From Saccharothrix deserti (GTDB lineage: Bacteria > Actinomycetota > Actinomycetes > Mycobacteriales > Pseudonocardiaceae): a stretch of 64,000 nt of DNA. The stretch is from contig NZ_ML775964.1 in the NCBI RefSeq assembly GCF_009769385.1, positions 44,750-108,749 on the forward strand, given 5' to 3'. The notes beneath the pieces were generated by a model. That model saw nothing but the letters and a program-made list of their open reading frames with translations. It ran no database searches and was not told where the DNA came from. Made by a program: the position numbers and the translations under genes. This document shows positions 25,101 through 33,352 of the stretch, in pieces (the stretch's first letter is position 1; each line of letters opens with the position of its first letter).

Positions 25101-26565
25101 GGATCTCCCTCAGCGCCTCCAACAGCGACCCCGCACCGGCGTCCACCACCCGCCCACCGGTCGCCCGTGCCACCCGGTCCAGTTCCACCGGGTCGGCCTC
25201 GCCGAACCGGATCGCGTACGTGCGCGCCGGCGGGTCCGGCCACGCGGCCAGGAACTCGTCCGCGCTCATCCCGGCGTTGTTCTCGCCGTCGGTCATCAGC
25301 ACCACCGTGCCGTCACCGACGATCCGGTAGGCGTGGTCCAGCGCCGACCAGATCGCGGTGCCGTCGTCCGCCAGCCCGGCCGACGCCAGCGCACCGGCCA
25401 GCGCCTCCAGGTCCGCCACCCCTTGGACCACGACGCTGCGCTCCTCCATGACGGTCCCCGCGAACCGCACGAGCACGACCGTCTCCCCCACCCGGAACCG
25501 GTCGAACCCGCCCGCCCGGCTCAGCGTCGCGAACGCCTCCCGCAGCCCGGCGATCCGCCCGCCCGCCATGGACGTCGAGTGGTCCAGCACGAACACCACC
25601 CGCCCCGGCGCGCCGGCCCGGTCGTAGGCGGCGAGCAGGATGTCCACGACCTCCTGCGTGCCCGGGAAGTACAGCGCGGTGCCGATGGGCTCACGCAGCT
25701 TCTCCGTGCGCTCGACCTGCGGGTCCACCGGCCGGCGCCACGTGCGTTCCATGATCGCCCGCTGGGCGGACGGCGACCGCAGCCACTGCGCAACCCGGTC
25801 GTACGCGGCGCGCTTGTCGGGTTCGAGCAGCATCAACGGATAGTCGGAGAGCACGATCCCATCCCGCGGGTACACGACCTCCAACGGTTCGCGCAGCTGC
25901 CCGGACGCGTTCAGCGACAGCACCGTCGACTCGTACGCGACCACGGCGTCCACCTCGTCCTGCCGCTTCACGTACTCGTCCACGACCTCGGCCGCGCCGG
26001 CCGCGCCGAACACCCGTCCGGTGAGGAAGCCCTGGAGCTTGTCGCAGGTCACGTCCTCGGGACGCAGCGCGGCACCCGTCCCGGCGGCGGCCGTCGCCAC
26101 CCCGATCAACGCCGCCATCCCGCTACCGGACACCCTCGGGTCCGCCATGCCGAACCGCAGCTCCCCCGCCGCCGCACGACCCGCGACATCCGCCCACGAC
26201 GCCCCGTGCAACACCCCCGCCTTGCCCGCCTTCACGCCCAGCACCAGCGGCGACAGCATCGTGGTGGTGGACAGCGGCAGGTCCGCGTTCTTCAGCTGCA
26301 GGTACCGGTTCGTGGCCAACCACGCGAGGTCGTGGTCGACGCCCACCGCCAGCTCCTCGCCGGCCCGCACGGTGCCCCGGTAGTCGAGCTCCAGCTCCAC
26401 CCCGGTGTCGCGGCGCAGGTCGGCCAGCACCGGCGCGAGGTCCGCCAGCTCCGAACTGGCCAGCACGGTCAACGTGGTCGACTCCGGCGTGCCGGACGTG
26501 CACCCGCCCAGCACCGCCACCGACAAAAGGACCGCCACCGACAAGAGGACCGCCGTCAGCCTCAT
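25087..26565 (-). CDS. Lipoprotein with solute-binding and VWA domains (envelope operon gene 2)
   Basis: A 492-residue lipoprotein. A signal peptide with lipobox LGGC (near residue 22) anchors it outside the membrane. Residues 30-290 resemble a periplasmic solute-binding fold of the extracellular type (TLTVLASSELADLAPVL opening). Residues 315-490 form a von Willebrand A domain with metal-ion site DHSTS and later DGTAIW and TDGENNAG. The combination occurs in actinobacteria as 'substrate-binding and VWA domain' proteins of unknown role. An 18-base tandem repeat encodes a duplicated part of the signal peptide (LLSVAV twice). Overlaps its neighbours by 4 and 14 bases. Confidence 0.8.
   Translation of the reverse strand: MRLTAVLLSVAVLLSVAVLGGCTSGTPESTTLTVLASSELADLAPVLADLRRDTGVELELDYRGTVRAGEELAVGVDHDLAWLATNRYLQLKNADLPLSTTTMLSPLVLGVKAGKAGVLHGASWADVAGRAAAGELRFGMADPRVSGSGMAALIGVATAAAGTGAALRPEDVTCDKLQGFLTGRVFGAAGAAEVVDEYVKRQDEVDAVVAYESTVLSLNASGQLREPLEVVYPRDGIVLSDYPLMLLEPDKRAAYDRVAQWLRSPSAQRAIMERTWRRPVDPQVERTEKLREPIGTALYFPGTQEVVDILLAAYDRAGAPGRVVFVLDHSTSMAGGRIAGLREAFATLSRAGGFDRFRVGETVVLVRFAGTVMEERSVVVQGVADLEALAGALASAGLADDGTAIWSALDHAYRIVGDGTVVLMTDGENNAGMSADEFLAAWPDPPARTYAIRFGEADPVELDRVARATGGRVVDAGAGSLLEALREIRGCR
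26513..26548. repeat. 18-base tandem duplication in the VWA lipoprotein signal sequence
   Basis: Two 18-base units (26513-26530, 26531-26548) differ at one base. They double the LLSVAV stretch of the signal peptide, lengthening its hydrophobic core by six residues. Confidence 0.85.
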
Positions 26566-27767
26566 ATCGGCACCTGGATCTCAGGGCAGCGGCCGACCTC
26601 CCTGATCATCGCCTCCAGGTCCGGCGGCTTGGGCAGGAACCCTTCCGTGCTGCTCAGCACCGGCTCCGGCAGACCGCGCTCGTTGAGCAGACCGTTGAGC
26701 GCGGTCGAATCCTGGTTGTCCAGCCGGAACCCGAGTTCGAGGGCGCGGCGGCGCAGGCCGGGGTCGTTGCGGATCAGGTCGCCGACCCGCTCGCCCGCCG
26801 GGCTGAACGCGATAAGCCACGGCTCGGTGCGGTGGTTCGTGTCGGGGTAGAGCAGCACGCGTTCGTAGTCCGGCTTGCCGGTCCGCGCCACCGTGTCGAG
26901 CTGGTGCGCCAAGTACTGGTGCTCGTACATGACGCCGACCGGGGCGGCGGTGCGGCCGTCGGGGTGGAAGAACGCGGTGCCGATCGCCGAGGCGTGCAGG
27001 CCCTCGATCTCGAACACCGGTTTGATCCGCTCCGCCACGGCCAGGGCGGTCTGCTCTTTCGGGACGACGAAATTGTTCTCGGCGAACGCGACCAGGCCCA
27101 GCCAGGCCGAACCCGAGTAGGAGACGCACGGGCTCGGCGTCTGCGCGACGATCTGGTTGCGGTTGTCGACGGGCTTCTTCAACCCGTCCCAGGTCGCCGC
27201 CGACGATCTCCCGTCCGCAGGCAAAGACAGCTTGACGAACCGGCCCATGTCGAGGGTGTAGTAGAGGTTGTCTTCCCCGCTCTTCTGCGGTTCCGCGATT
27301 CCCTCGCTCTCCAGGGCTTCCGCGTACTCCCTGAACGCGCCCAGCACCAGCGGGCTGGAGAACGGGAAGTACACCCGGCCGCCGAACCGGTCCCGGATCA
27401 ACTCGCCGGCGACCTGGCCGGAGGGCATCACGAAGTCGAACTCGCGGACCCGGTTCTGCCTGTCCCTGATGAGCTCCCGTGAACCACCCGAGTCGGTGAC
27501 CCGCACCTCGATGCGGTTGGCCATCAGGATCCGGCGGACCTCGGTGTCCTGGAAGAACACCGACTTGGATGCCATCATCGCCCGCACGACGGTGATCTCC
27601 TGGAACGGCAGCGCGACCGTTCCCGAAACGAACAACGCGATGGCACCCGCCGACGCGACGCCCGCCGATATGCCGAACGGCAGCAGGAAGCGCTTGCGGC
27701 GGAAAATGGATCTGGGCGGCTCGGTGACGGTGAAGGTCGGTTCTTCGGCAGAGCTCTTCGCGACCAC
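26562..27767 (-). CDS. Membrane-anchored solute-binding-like protein (envelope operon gene 1)
   Basis: A 401-residue protein with a basic N-terminus, FRRKRF, and one membrane helix (FLLPFGISAGVASAGAIALFVSGTV, about residues 26-50); the rest should be extracytoplasmic. The later sequence (NQIVAQTPSPCVSYSGSAWLGL, AVAERIKPVFEIEGLHASAIG) resembles the extracellular solute-binding fold seen in the next gene, but no VWA domain is present. The GTG at 27767 has GGGGGAG upstream. The stop overlaps the lipoprotein start by four bases. The three genes probably encode one surface complex. Confidence 0.75.
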   Translation of the reverse strand: MVAKSSAEEPTFTVTEPPRSIFRRKRFLLPFGISAGVASAGAIALFVSGTVALPFQEITVVRAMMASKSVFFQDTEVRRILMANRIEVRVTDSGGSRELIRDRQNRVREFDFVMPSGQVAGELIRDRFGGRVYFPFSSPLVLGAFREYAEALESEGIAEPQKSGEDNLYYTLDMGRFVKLSLPADGRSSAATWDGLKKPVDNRNQIVAQTPSPCVSYSGSAWLGLVAFAENNFVVPKEQTALAVAERIKPVFEIEGLHASAIGTAFFHPDGRTAAPVGVMYEHQYLAHQLDTVARTGKPDYERVLLYPDTNHRTEPWLIAFSPAGERVGDLIRNDPGLRRRALELGFRLDNQDSTALNGLLNERGLPEPVLSSTEGFLPKPPDLEAMIREVGRCPEIQVPI

Positions 27768-27865
27768 GCCACTCCCCCGTGCGGACGGCGATCTCCCCTG
27801 GTACCAGGCTAGATCGCCGTGCCGCCGGAGTGGGTTACAAGTCGGGGAATCACCCCCAGCGGGGA

Positions 27866-28627
27866 TCAGCTCCCGATCGTCGCACCGCCGTCGACCACGA
27901 ACGTCGCGCCGGTGGTGTAACCGCCTGCCGCCGAAGCGAGGAACACGACCGCCGCCGCCAGCTCCTCCGGATCGCCCACCCGGCCCATCGGCAGCCGCGA
28001 GATGTGCGATTCGAGGTAGCCCTCGGGGTACTGGTCGGTCATCTCGGAGGCGAAGTAGCCGGGCGCGAGCGCGTTGACCCGGATGCGCTTGCGGCCGGTC
28101 CACTGCTGCGCCAGGTCGCGGGTCAGACCGAGCAGACCGGCCTTCGACGCCGAGTACGCGGCCTGCGGCAGACCACCGGAGACGAGGCCGAGCACGCTGG
28201 ACACGTTGATGATCGACCCGCCGTCGGTCATCACGGCCGCCGCCGCCTGCGCCATCCAGTACGCGCCGTTGAGGTTCACGTCCATGACGCCCAGGAACTG
28301 CTCGGGCGTCTCACGGGACGCGGGCACCGCCGACGCCACGCCCGCGTTGTTCACCAGCACGTGCACCGGGCCGAACTCGGCGGCGGCACGCGCGACCTCG
28401 CGGCAGTCGTCCGGCTGCGCCACGTCGGCCCGCACGATCAGCGCGCGCCGTCCGGCGTTCTCGACCAGTTGCGCGGTCTCCTTGAGCTTGTCGACCCGCC
28501 GGGCGGCGAGCACGACGTCCGCGCCGGCCTCGGCCAGGCCCTTGGCGAACGCCACGCCCAGGCCGGAGGACGCGCCGGTGACGATCGCGACCTGCCCGTC
28601 CAGCCGGAACTTGTCCAGGATTCCCAT
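27866..28627 (-). CDS. Short-chain dehydrogenase/reductase
   Basis: A 253-residue SDR with TGASSGLGVAFA, VNNAGVASAVPASRETPEQF, catalytic INVSSVLG...AYSASKAGLLG and VNALAPGYFASEM, ending in VVDGGATIGS. It looks like glucose/ribitol-type or beta-hydroxyacyl dehydrogenases; substrate unknown. It lies 112 bases downstream of the acyl-CoA dehydrogenase on the same strand. That gap holds a palindrome (28689-28708), so it may have its own promoter or be read from the dehydrogenase transcript. Confidence 0.88.
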   Translation of the reverse strand: MGILDKFRLDGQVAIVTGASSGLGVAFAKGLAEAGADVVLAARRVDKLKETAQLVENAGRRALIVRADVAQPDDCREVARAAAEFGPVHVLVNNAGVASAVPASRETPEQFLGVMDVNLNGAYWMAQAAAAVMTDGGSIINVSSVLGLVSGGLPQAAYSASKAGLLGLTRDLAQQWTGRKRIRVNALAPGYFASEMTDQYPEGYLESHISRLPMGRVGDPEELAAAVVFLASAAGGYTTGATFVVDGGATIGS

Positions 28628-28688
28628 CAGATCCGCTCTCTGTGTGAATTGCCGCTGCTCCGCAGACGGCGGGCTCGGTCGCCTGGAA

Positions 28689-28708
28689 GTCGGTCACGAA
28701 CGACCGAC
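28689..28708. promoter_or_regulatory. Inverted repeat between acyl-CoA dehydrogenase and SDR genes
   Basis: GTCGGTC-ACGAAC-GACCGAC, perfect seven-base arms, 61 bases before the SDR start. It may be an operator for the SDR or a weak terminator. Confidence 0.35.
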
Positions 28709-28739
28709 GCGACCTCGCGTGGTGGTTGTTCGGACACGA

Positions 28740-29885
28740 TCACAGGCCCAGGTCGCGGCCGATGAGTTCCTTCATGATCTCGTTGGAACCGGCCCAGATC
28801 TTGGTCACCCGCGCGTCCATCCAGGCACGGGCCACGCGGTACTCGGTCATGTAGCCGTAGCCGCCGTGCAGCTGCACGCACGCGTCGATGACGTCGTTCT
28901 GCACGTCCGCGCTCCAGTACTTGGCCTTGGCCGCGTCCACGGCGCTCAGCTCGCGCCGGGTGTGCGCGTCGGTGCACTGGTCCAGGAACGCCTGCGTCAC
29001 GTCGATCTTGGTGACCAGCTCGGCGAGGGTGAACTTGTTGTACTGGAACGAGCCGATGGCCTGCCCGAACGCCTTGCGCTCCTTCACGTAGGCGATCGTC
29101 TCGACCAGGACCTGCCTGGCGTGTGCCAGGTTGGAGATCGCGCCGCCGAGGCGTTCCTGCGGCAGGCGTTCCATCATGTAGATGAAGCCCTGGTCGACCT
29201 CGCCGATGACGTTCTCCGCCGGGATCCGGACGTCCTCGAAGAACAGCTCGGCGGTGTCGGACTCGGGCTGGCCGACCTTGTCCAGCTTGCGACCGCGCTC
29301 GAAGCCCTTCATGCCGGTCTCGACCGCGAACAGGGTGATGCCCCTGGCCTTCTTCTCCGGGCTGGTGCGCGCGGCGACCACGATCATGTCGGCGGAGAAG
29401 CCGTTGGTGATGAACGTCTTGGAGCCGTTGAGGATCCAGTCGTCGCCGTCCTTGACCGCGTTGCTCTTGAGCGCGGCCAGGTCGGAGCCGCCGGAGGGCT
29501 CGGTCATGCCGATGCCGGTCGTCATCTCGCCCGCGCAGAACCGGGGCAGCCAGCGCTGCTTCTGCTCCTCGGTGCACAGGTCGACCAGGTACGGGGCGAC
29601 GACGTCGCTGTGGATGCCCAGGCAGGACGCCATGCCGGCGCTGGCCTTGGACACCTCCTCGCCGAGCACGGCGTTGAACCGGTAGTCGTTCGCGCCGCTG
29701 CCGCCGTACTCCTCGGGGACCTCCAGGCCGAGCAGACCCTGCTTGCCGGCCTCGAGCCACACGTCGCGGTCGATGTGGCGCTGCTCGACGAACTTCTCGT
29801 AGTTCGGCTTGAGGGTGCGGTCGACGAACGCCTGCGCGGACTCGCGGAACGCTTCGTGGTCGGGTTCGAACAGCGTGCGGCGCAC
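28740..29885 (-). CDS. Acyl-CoA dehydrogenase
   Basis: A 381-residue flavoenzyme that oxidises acyl-CoA to 2-enoyl-CoA. Family motifs are visible: GIGMTEPSGGSDLAALKS (flavin and substrate binding), NGSKTFITNG, RKAFGQAIGSFQ, LHGGYGYMTEYRVARAWMDARV and a C-terminal IWAGSNEIMKELIGRDLGL with the catalytic glutamate region. GTG 29885 is preferred because GGAGG lies eight bases upstream; ATG 29900 would place that ribosome site inside the gene. Two CTAAGC palindromes lie directly upstream, shared with the divergent TetR gene. Confidence 0.93.
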   Translation of the reverse strand: MRRTLFEPDHEAFRESAQAFVDRTLKPNYEKFVEQRHIDRDVWLEAGKQGLLGLEVPEEYGGSGANDYRFNAVLGEEVSKASAGMASCLGIHSDVVAPYLVDLCTEEQKQRWLPRFCAGEMTTGIGMTEPSGGSDLAALKSNAVKDGDDWILNGSKTFITNGFSADMIVVAARTSPEKKARGITLFAVETGMKGFERGRKLDKVGQPESDTAELFFEDVRIPAENVIGEVDQGFIYMMERLPQERLGGAISNLAHARQVLVETIAYVKERKAFGQAIGSFQYNKFTLAELVTKIDVTQAFLDQCTDAHTRRELSAVDAAKAKYWSADVQNDVIDACVQLHGGYGYMTEYRVARAWMDARVTKIWAGSNEIMKELIGRDLGL

Positions 29886-29901
29886 TCTCACGTCCTCCAT
29901 A

Positions 29902-29935
29902 CTAAGCGGTTGCTTAGATCTAAGCGTGTGCTTAG
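29902..29935. promoter_or_regulatory. Two CTAAGC palindromes in the acyl-CoA dehydrogenase/TetR promoter
   Basis: Copy B1 at 29902-29917 (CTAAGCGGTTGCTTAG) is identical to copy A. Copy B2 at 29920-29935 (CTAAGCGTGTGCTTAG) keeps both arms. They are 18 bp apart, placing two dimers on nearly opposite faces of the helix. Position between divergent genes implies autoregulation by the TetR at 29973. Confidence 0.8.
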
Positions 29936-29972
29936 CCTGCGGTATCGTTCGGGCTCGTGTCAAGGAGAGTGC

Positions 29973-30596
29973 ATGACTTCGACCCAGGGTGAGTTCGCGC
30001 TCCTGGATGAGACATGGTCCTCGGTCACGCCGCCGGCGGCCAGGCGGATGCTGATCGCCGCCGCCGCCGCGTTCTCGGTGCGCGGTTACCACGCCACCAC
30101 GACGCGTGACATCGCGGCGCAGGCCGGCATGTCGCCAGCCGCGGTGTACATCCACTACCGGTCCAAAGAGGAACTGCTGTTCCAGATCTCGCGGATCGGG
30201 CACGGGACGTCGTTGTCGGTGCTCACGGCCGTGTCGGAGGACGATCCGGCGGCCCGGCTGGCGGCTGCCGTGCGCGCTTTCGCGTCCTGGCACGCCGAGT
30301 TCCACACGACGGCGCGGGTCGTGCAGTACGAGTTGAGCGCGTTGACGCCGGAGCACCTGGCCGAGGTGGTGGAGCTGCGCCGGCGGATCGAGGCGGCGGT
30401 GCGCGGGATGGTCGAGGACGGCGTGGCGGCGGGCGTGTTCGACGTGCCCGACGTGCGCGGGGCGACTCTCGCGGTGCTGTCGCTGTGCATCGACGTGGCC
30501 CGGTGGTACCAGCCCTCCGGCCGTCGCACCCCCGCCGAGATCGGCGACCTCTACGCCGACCTGGTGCTGCGCATGGTCGGCACGGCGGGGCGTTAG
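29973..30596 (+). CDS. TetR family regulator, probable controller of the CTAAGC regulon
   Basis: A 207-residue regulator. The helix-turn-helix reads RRMLIAAAAAFSVRGYHATTTRDIAAQAGMSPAAVYIHYRSKEELLF. The C-terminal domain (HAEFHTTARVVQYELSALTPEHLAEVVELRR) resembles TetR proteins that sense acyl-CoA or related ligands in actinobacterial lipid catabolism. The ATG follows AAGGAGAGT. It is divergent from an acyl-CoA dehydrogenase with two CTAAGC palindromes between. The same palindrome precedes the MaoC and acyl-CoA carboxylase genes, which it probably also represses. Its stop overlaps the convergent PIN gene by four bases. Confidence 0.88.
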   Translation: MTSTQGEFALLDETWSSVTPPAARRMLIAAAAAFSVRGYHATTTRDIAAQAGMSPAAVYIHYRSKEELLFQISRIGHGTSLSVLTAVSEDDPAARLAAAVRAFASWHAEFHTTARVVQYELSALTPEHLAEVVELRRRIEAAVRGMVEDGVAAGVFDVPDVRGATLAVLSLCIDVARWYQPSGRRTPAEIGDLYADLVLRMVGTAGR

Positions 30597-31858
30597 GCGG
30601 GCTGCTCGACCCAACCCTGCTCGTGGGCGAGTTCGGTGCCCGCCCAACCGTCCCCGGTCTGCCAGACGGTCGCGACGCCGACGTTGTCCAGGCCGTTGAG
30701 CAGCCCGTCGCCGCGCCGACCCGGGAGCACGACCACGTCGTCGCTCCCCTCCTCCGCGTGCCGGCGCAGCACCCTGCGGATCCACTTCACGGCACCGGCC
30801 GGCGTCCCCAGCGGCGGGTTGACGACGAAGGCGCGGCACCGGTCACCCGCCTCGCCCGCCGACATGATCACGTAACCGTCCTTGTTCGCCGCGAGCACCG
30901 GCGTGAAGCCCCGCTTCCCGAAGACGTCGGTGAAGTCGACCGCGAGCATCTCCAGCGCCAGGGATTCGGGCTGGTTCCGGAGGGAGCGTTCGACGTCGTC
31001 GATGGACTCCCCCCGCACCGGGAGACCGAACTGCTCCTTCGCGTGCCGGAGGAAGGTGTCCGGCCGCATCATGAACAACCTGACCCCGGCCACCGCCCGC
31101 ATCTCCTCGTAGAGCTCCGGCCGCGGCCCTTTGGGGTTGTCGTTCTTGTCCAGGCGCCACCAGTCCTCCTCGGTGTCACCGGTGACGAGGAGGACGTCCT
31201 GCTTGCGCCGGGTCGCTTCCACCAGCAGCTGCTTCCACACCAGGTAGTCGCCGAACGCCCGACTGGCGGCCTCGGTCACCGCCGCCCGGTGCTCGTCCGG
31301 CGGCAGCGGGGCGCCGACGCGGCCGTAGAGCAGGCCGTCGAGGTCGGCGACGACCTGGTCCTCCTCGGTGTCCACCACGGTGACGAAGTCCTGCCTGGTG
31401 ACCTCGGTCAGGCGCGTGACCACGTGCGCGTGCGCGTCCCGGAGGCCATGCTCCAGCGACGTCAGCTCCTCGGGTGCGAGCGACACCCGGTTCGCCCAGG
31501 CCCGCAGGCCTTGCAACGCCTGGGATTCCGCCTTCCGCAGGGCGGCCGTCGCCTGCCCGGTCGCCCTCTCGACGTCACCGAGCGCCGCTTCGCGGTCGCG
31601 CCAGAACTCGGCGAGCACCTGGTGCGGCACCCACAGGCGGTCGCGGAGGCGTCTCAGTGCGTGGAGGAAGTCGGCGCGCGTGGCGGCGGTGCAGCGGTAG
31701 AAGTCGAGCAGGGTGGCGGTGTCGAGCACGACCATCCCGCGTGCGAACAGGTCGCGGTAGTGGTCCGGCCTCGTGGTGCGGTAGGCGCCGAAGCCGTCGA
31801 GGATGCCACGCGGGGCCTCGGAACCGCTCGGGTCGTCGATGGAGGGCTCGTTGGCCAT
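30593..31858 (-). CDS. PIN-like (PIN_8) domain protein
   Basis: A 421-residue protein. GMVVLDTATLLDFYRC near residue 50 gives the first acidic residue of a PIN-like nuclease domain, AFGDYLVWKQLL the middle set, and DVLLVTGDTEEDWWR the last. About 100 residues of helical insert lie between, as in large PIN_8 (DUF4935-type) proteins, some of which occur in phage-defence contexts. The C-terminal 150 residues are of unknown type. RNA cleavage is predicted from the fold but the target is unknown. It stands alone between convergent and co-directed unrelated genes. Confidence 0.75.
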   Translation of the reverse strand: MANEPSIDDPSGSEAPRGILDGFGAYRTTRPDHYRDLFARGMVVLDTATLLDFYRCTAATRADFLHALRRLRDRLWVPHQVLAEFWRDREAALGDVERATGQATAALRKAESQALQGLRAWANRVSLAPEELTSLEHGLRDAHAHVVTRLTEVTRQDFVTVVDTEEDQVVADLDGLLYGRVGAPLPPDEHRAAVTEAASRAFGDYLVWKQLLVEATRRKQDVLLVTGDTEEDWWRLDKNDNPKGPRPELYEEMRAVAGVRLFMMRPDTFLRHAKEQFGLPVRGESIDDVERSLRNQPESLALEMLAVDFTDVFGKRGFTPVLAANKDGYVIMSAGEAGDRCRAFVVNPPLGTPAGAVKWIRRVLRRHAEEGSDDVVVLPGRRGDGLLNGLDNVGVATVWQTGDGWAGTELAHEQGWVEQPA

Positions 31859-31893
31859 ACCTGTGATCCTTCCTCACTTTTCCCGCGGACGGC

Positions 31894-31927
31894 ACAGGGC
31901 CTCCCGGAACGTTCCGGGAGGCCCTGT
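31894..31927 (-). terminator. Perfect 34-bp palindrome after the GlsB gene
   Basis: Two 17-base arms meet with no spacer. It lies 16 bases after the GlsB-like stop and 36 before the PIN gene start, so it probably ends the Spo0M/GlsB transcript. The T-run is absent. Confidence 0.65.
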
Positions 31928-31942
31928 TGGTCCGGTCGGGGG

Positions 31943-32215
31943 CTAGCGGATGGATTTCTTGCCGTAGAACCCCGCGACGAGGCTGACGCCGACAGCGGCG
32001 ATCACCACCTGCGCGATGATCTCGATCCAGTCGATGCCGGGCGTGTCCTCCACGCCGAGAGCCCGAGCCACGAACGTGCCCAGGAACGCCGCCACGATGC
32101 CGACCACGATGGTCAGCCAGATGGGAATGGCCTGCTTGCCCGGCGCCACGAGCTTGCCCAGCAAACCGATGATGAGGCCGACGATCAGAGCACTGATCAC
32201 ACCGCCGATGCCCAC
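31943..32215 (-). CDS. GlsB/YeaQ/YmgE family stress membrane protein
   Basis: A 90-residue protein with three membrane helices and the glycine-zipper pattern of the transglycosylase-associated family (IGGVISALIVGLIIGLLGKLV, IWLTIVVGIVAAFLGTFVA, and a third helix). It localises to the cytoplasmic membrane and is usually induced by envelope or acid stress. AGGAGG lies five bases before the GTG start. It follows the Spo0M gene by 15 bases and is probably co-transcribed with it. Confidence 0.9.
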   Translation of the reverse strand: MGIGGVISALIVGLIIGLLGKLVAPGKQAIPIWLTIVVGIVAAFLGTFVARALGVEDTPGIDWIEIIAQVVIAAVGVSLVAGFYGKKSIR

Positions 32216-32230
32216 TGTGCCTCCTGAAGG

Positions 32231-33196
32231 TTAGTCGCCTTCGAAGAAGTCCCCGATCTCGTCGAGGGCCTCGCCCATCATCATCCCACCGAACACGCCG
32301 GCCGCAGCTCCAGCGACCACACCACCGGCGCCGATTCCCCCGCCGTGGTGACCGCCGTGGTGGCCGCCGTGACCGCCGTGACCGCCGTGGTGACCGCCGT
32401 GCATGCCGTAACCGCCGGAGGATCGCCTGCCCGCGGCCTGGTCCATCCACTGGTGCAGCAGCGCCGCCCAGTCCGTGCGGATCACCTCATCGTGCGACAT
32501 GGCGAAGTGCCCGAACGAGTCACCGCCCTGCCGGAACAACCCGCCGCGGCGGTCCGCCTCCAGCACCACGTACAGCCGGTGCGGGTCCGCCACGAACGTC
32601 AGCTCCAACTGGCTGATCTTGCCCAGGAACTGCGCCGGCGGCAGGAACTCGATCTCCTGGTAGAACGGCAGCTGCTGCGGCACGCCGTGGATGCGCCCCG
32701 ACTCGTTGTCGGCGCGCTGGAAGCGGAACCCGAGGGCGCCGAACGCGTTCAGCACGTGCTCCTGCGACCCGATCGGGTGCACGGCCACCGGGTCGAGGTC
32801 ACCGGGGTCGACCGCGCCGCGCACCTCCAGCTCGGTGCGCAGCCCCATCGTCATCCCGTGCAGCGGCTGCCCGTGCACGACGGTCAGCGGCGTCTCCAGC
32901 GGCACCGGGAACTGGAAGGGCAGCACCAGGTTCTGCCCCGCCGCGACGGCGATCCGCTGGCCGACGACGATCCGCGCGAACTCGACGTTGCGGTTGTGCT
33001 CGTTGTCGCCGCTCTCCACCTCGACCCGGGTGACGAGGGACAGCTTGACCTGGTCGATGTCGACCGGGTGGTCGCCGCCCGCGATGCGGACCTCACCGGT
33101 CAGCAGCTCGCCCGGCCGGACGTTCGGGTTGGCCAGCACCGTGTCCACCGAGGGACCGCCGACTCCGAACGCGCGCAACATCCTCTTGAAAACCAC
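32231..33196 (-). CDS. Spo0M family sporulation-control protein with His/Gly-rich tail
   Basis: A 321-residue protein. Residues 1-245 match the SpoOM arrestin-like fold (VFKRMLRAFGVGGPSVDTVLANPNVRPGELLTGEV opening), known in Bacillus to affect sporulation and in actinomycetes tied to differentiation and stress. Residues 255-290 are an unusual run of GHHGGHGG units that could bind zinc, nickel or copper. A glycine-rich hydrophobic stretch and an acidic end (DEIGDFFEGD) follow. GGAGG precedes the GTG start. It pairs with the GlsB-like membrane protein downstream. Confidence 0.85.
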   Translation of the reverse strand: MVFKRMLRAFGVGGPSVDTVLANPNVRPGELLTGEVRIAGGDHPVDIDQVKLSLVTRVEVESGDNEHNRNVEFARIVVGQRIAVAAGQNLVLPFQFPVPLETPLTVVHGQPLHGMTMGLRTELEVRGAVDPGDLDPVAVHPIGSQEHVLNAFGALGFRFQRADNESGRIHGVPQQLPFYQEIEFLPPAQFLGKISQLELTFVADPHRLYVVLEADRRGGLFRQGGDSFGHFAMSHDEVIRTDWAALLHQWMDQAAGRRSSGGYGMHGGHHGGHGGHGGHHGGHHGGGIGAGGVVAGAAAGVFGGMMMGEALDEIGDFFEGD

Positions 33197-33326
33197 GGTG
33201 GTGCCTCCTGGCCTGCTTCTGGGTCACGCCCTTGGGCGGATTGTCCCAAGGACGCCTCGGTAGGTGGATCGGTTCCCTCTGGACGAACGCTAAGCGCAGA
33301 TGCCAGTATGCGACGGCGGTCACATA

Positions 33327-33342
33327 CTAAGCGGTCGCTCAG
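33327..33342. promoter_or_regulatory. CTAAGC palindrome, copy C (acyl-CoA carboxylase)
   Basis: CTAAGC-GGTC-GCTCAG, with one base different in the right arm. It overlaps the AGGAGG ribosome site of the carboxylase gene by two bases. A repressor bound here would block transcription at the start of the message. Confidence 0.65.
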
Positions 33343-33352
33343 GAGGTTGAAG

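Noticed and set aside
32345..32405. Regular GGTGGCC/CCGTGGTG repeats that could look like a short repeat array
   Set aside because: They encode the His/Gly tail of the Spo0M protein and lack spacers, so they are not a CRISPR or non-coding array.
32345..33352. Upstream extension of the acyl-CoA carboxylase frame
   Set aside because: It is antisense to the Spo0M gene. AGGAGG and the family N-terminus LLVANRGEIA place the start at 33353.
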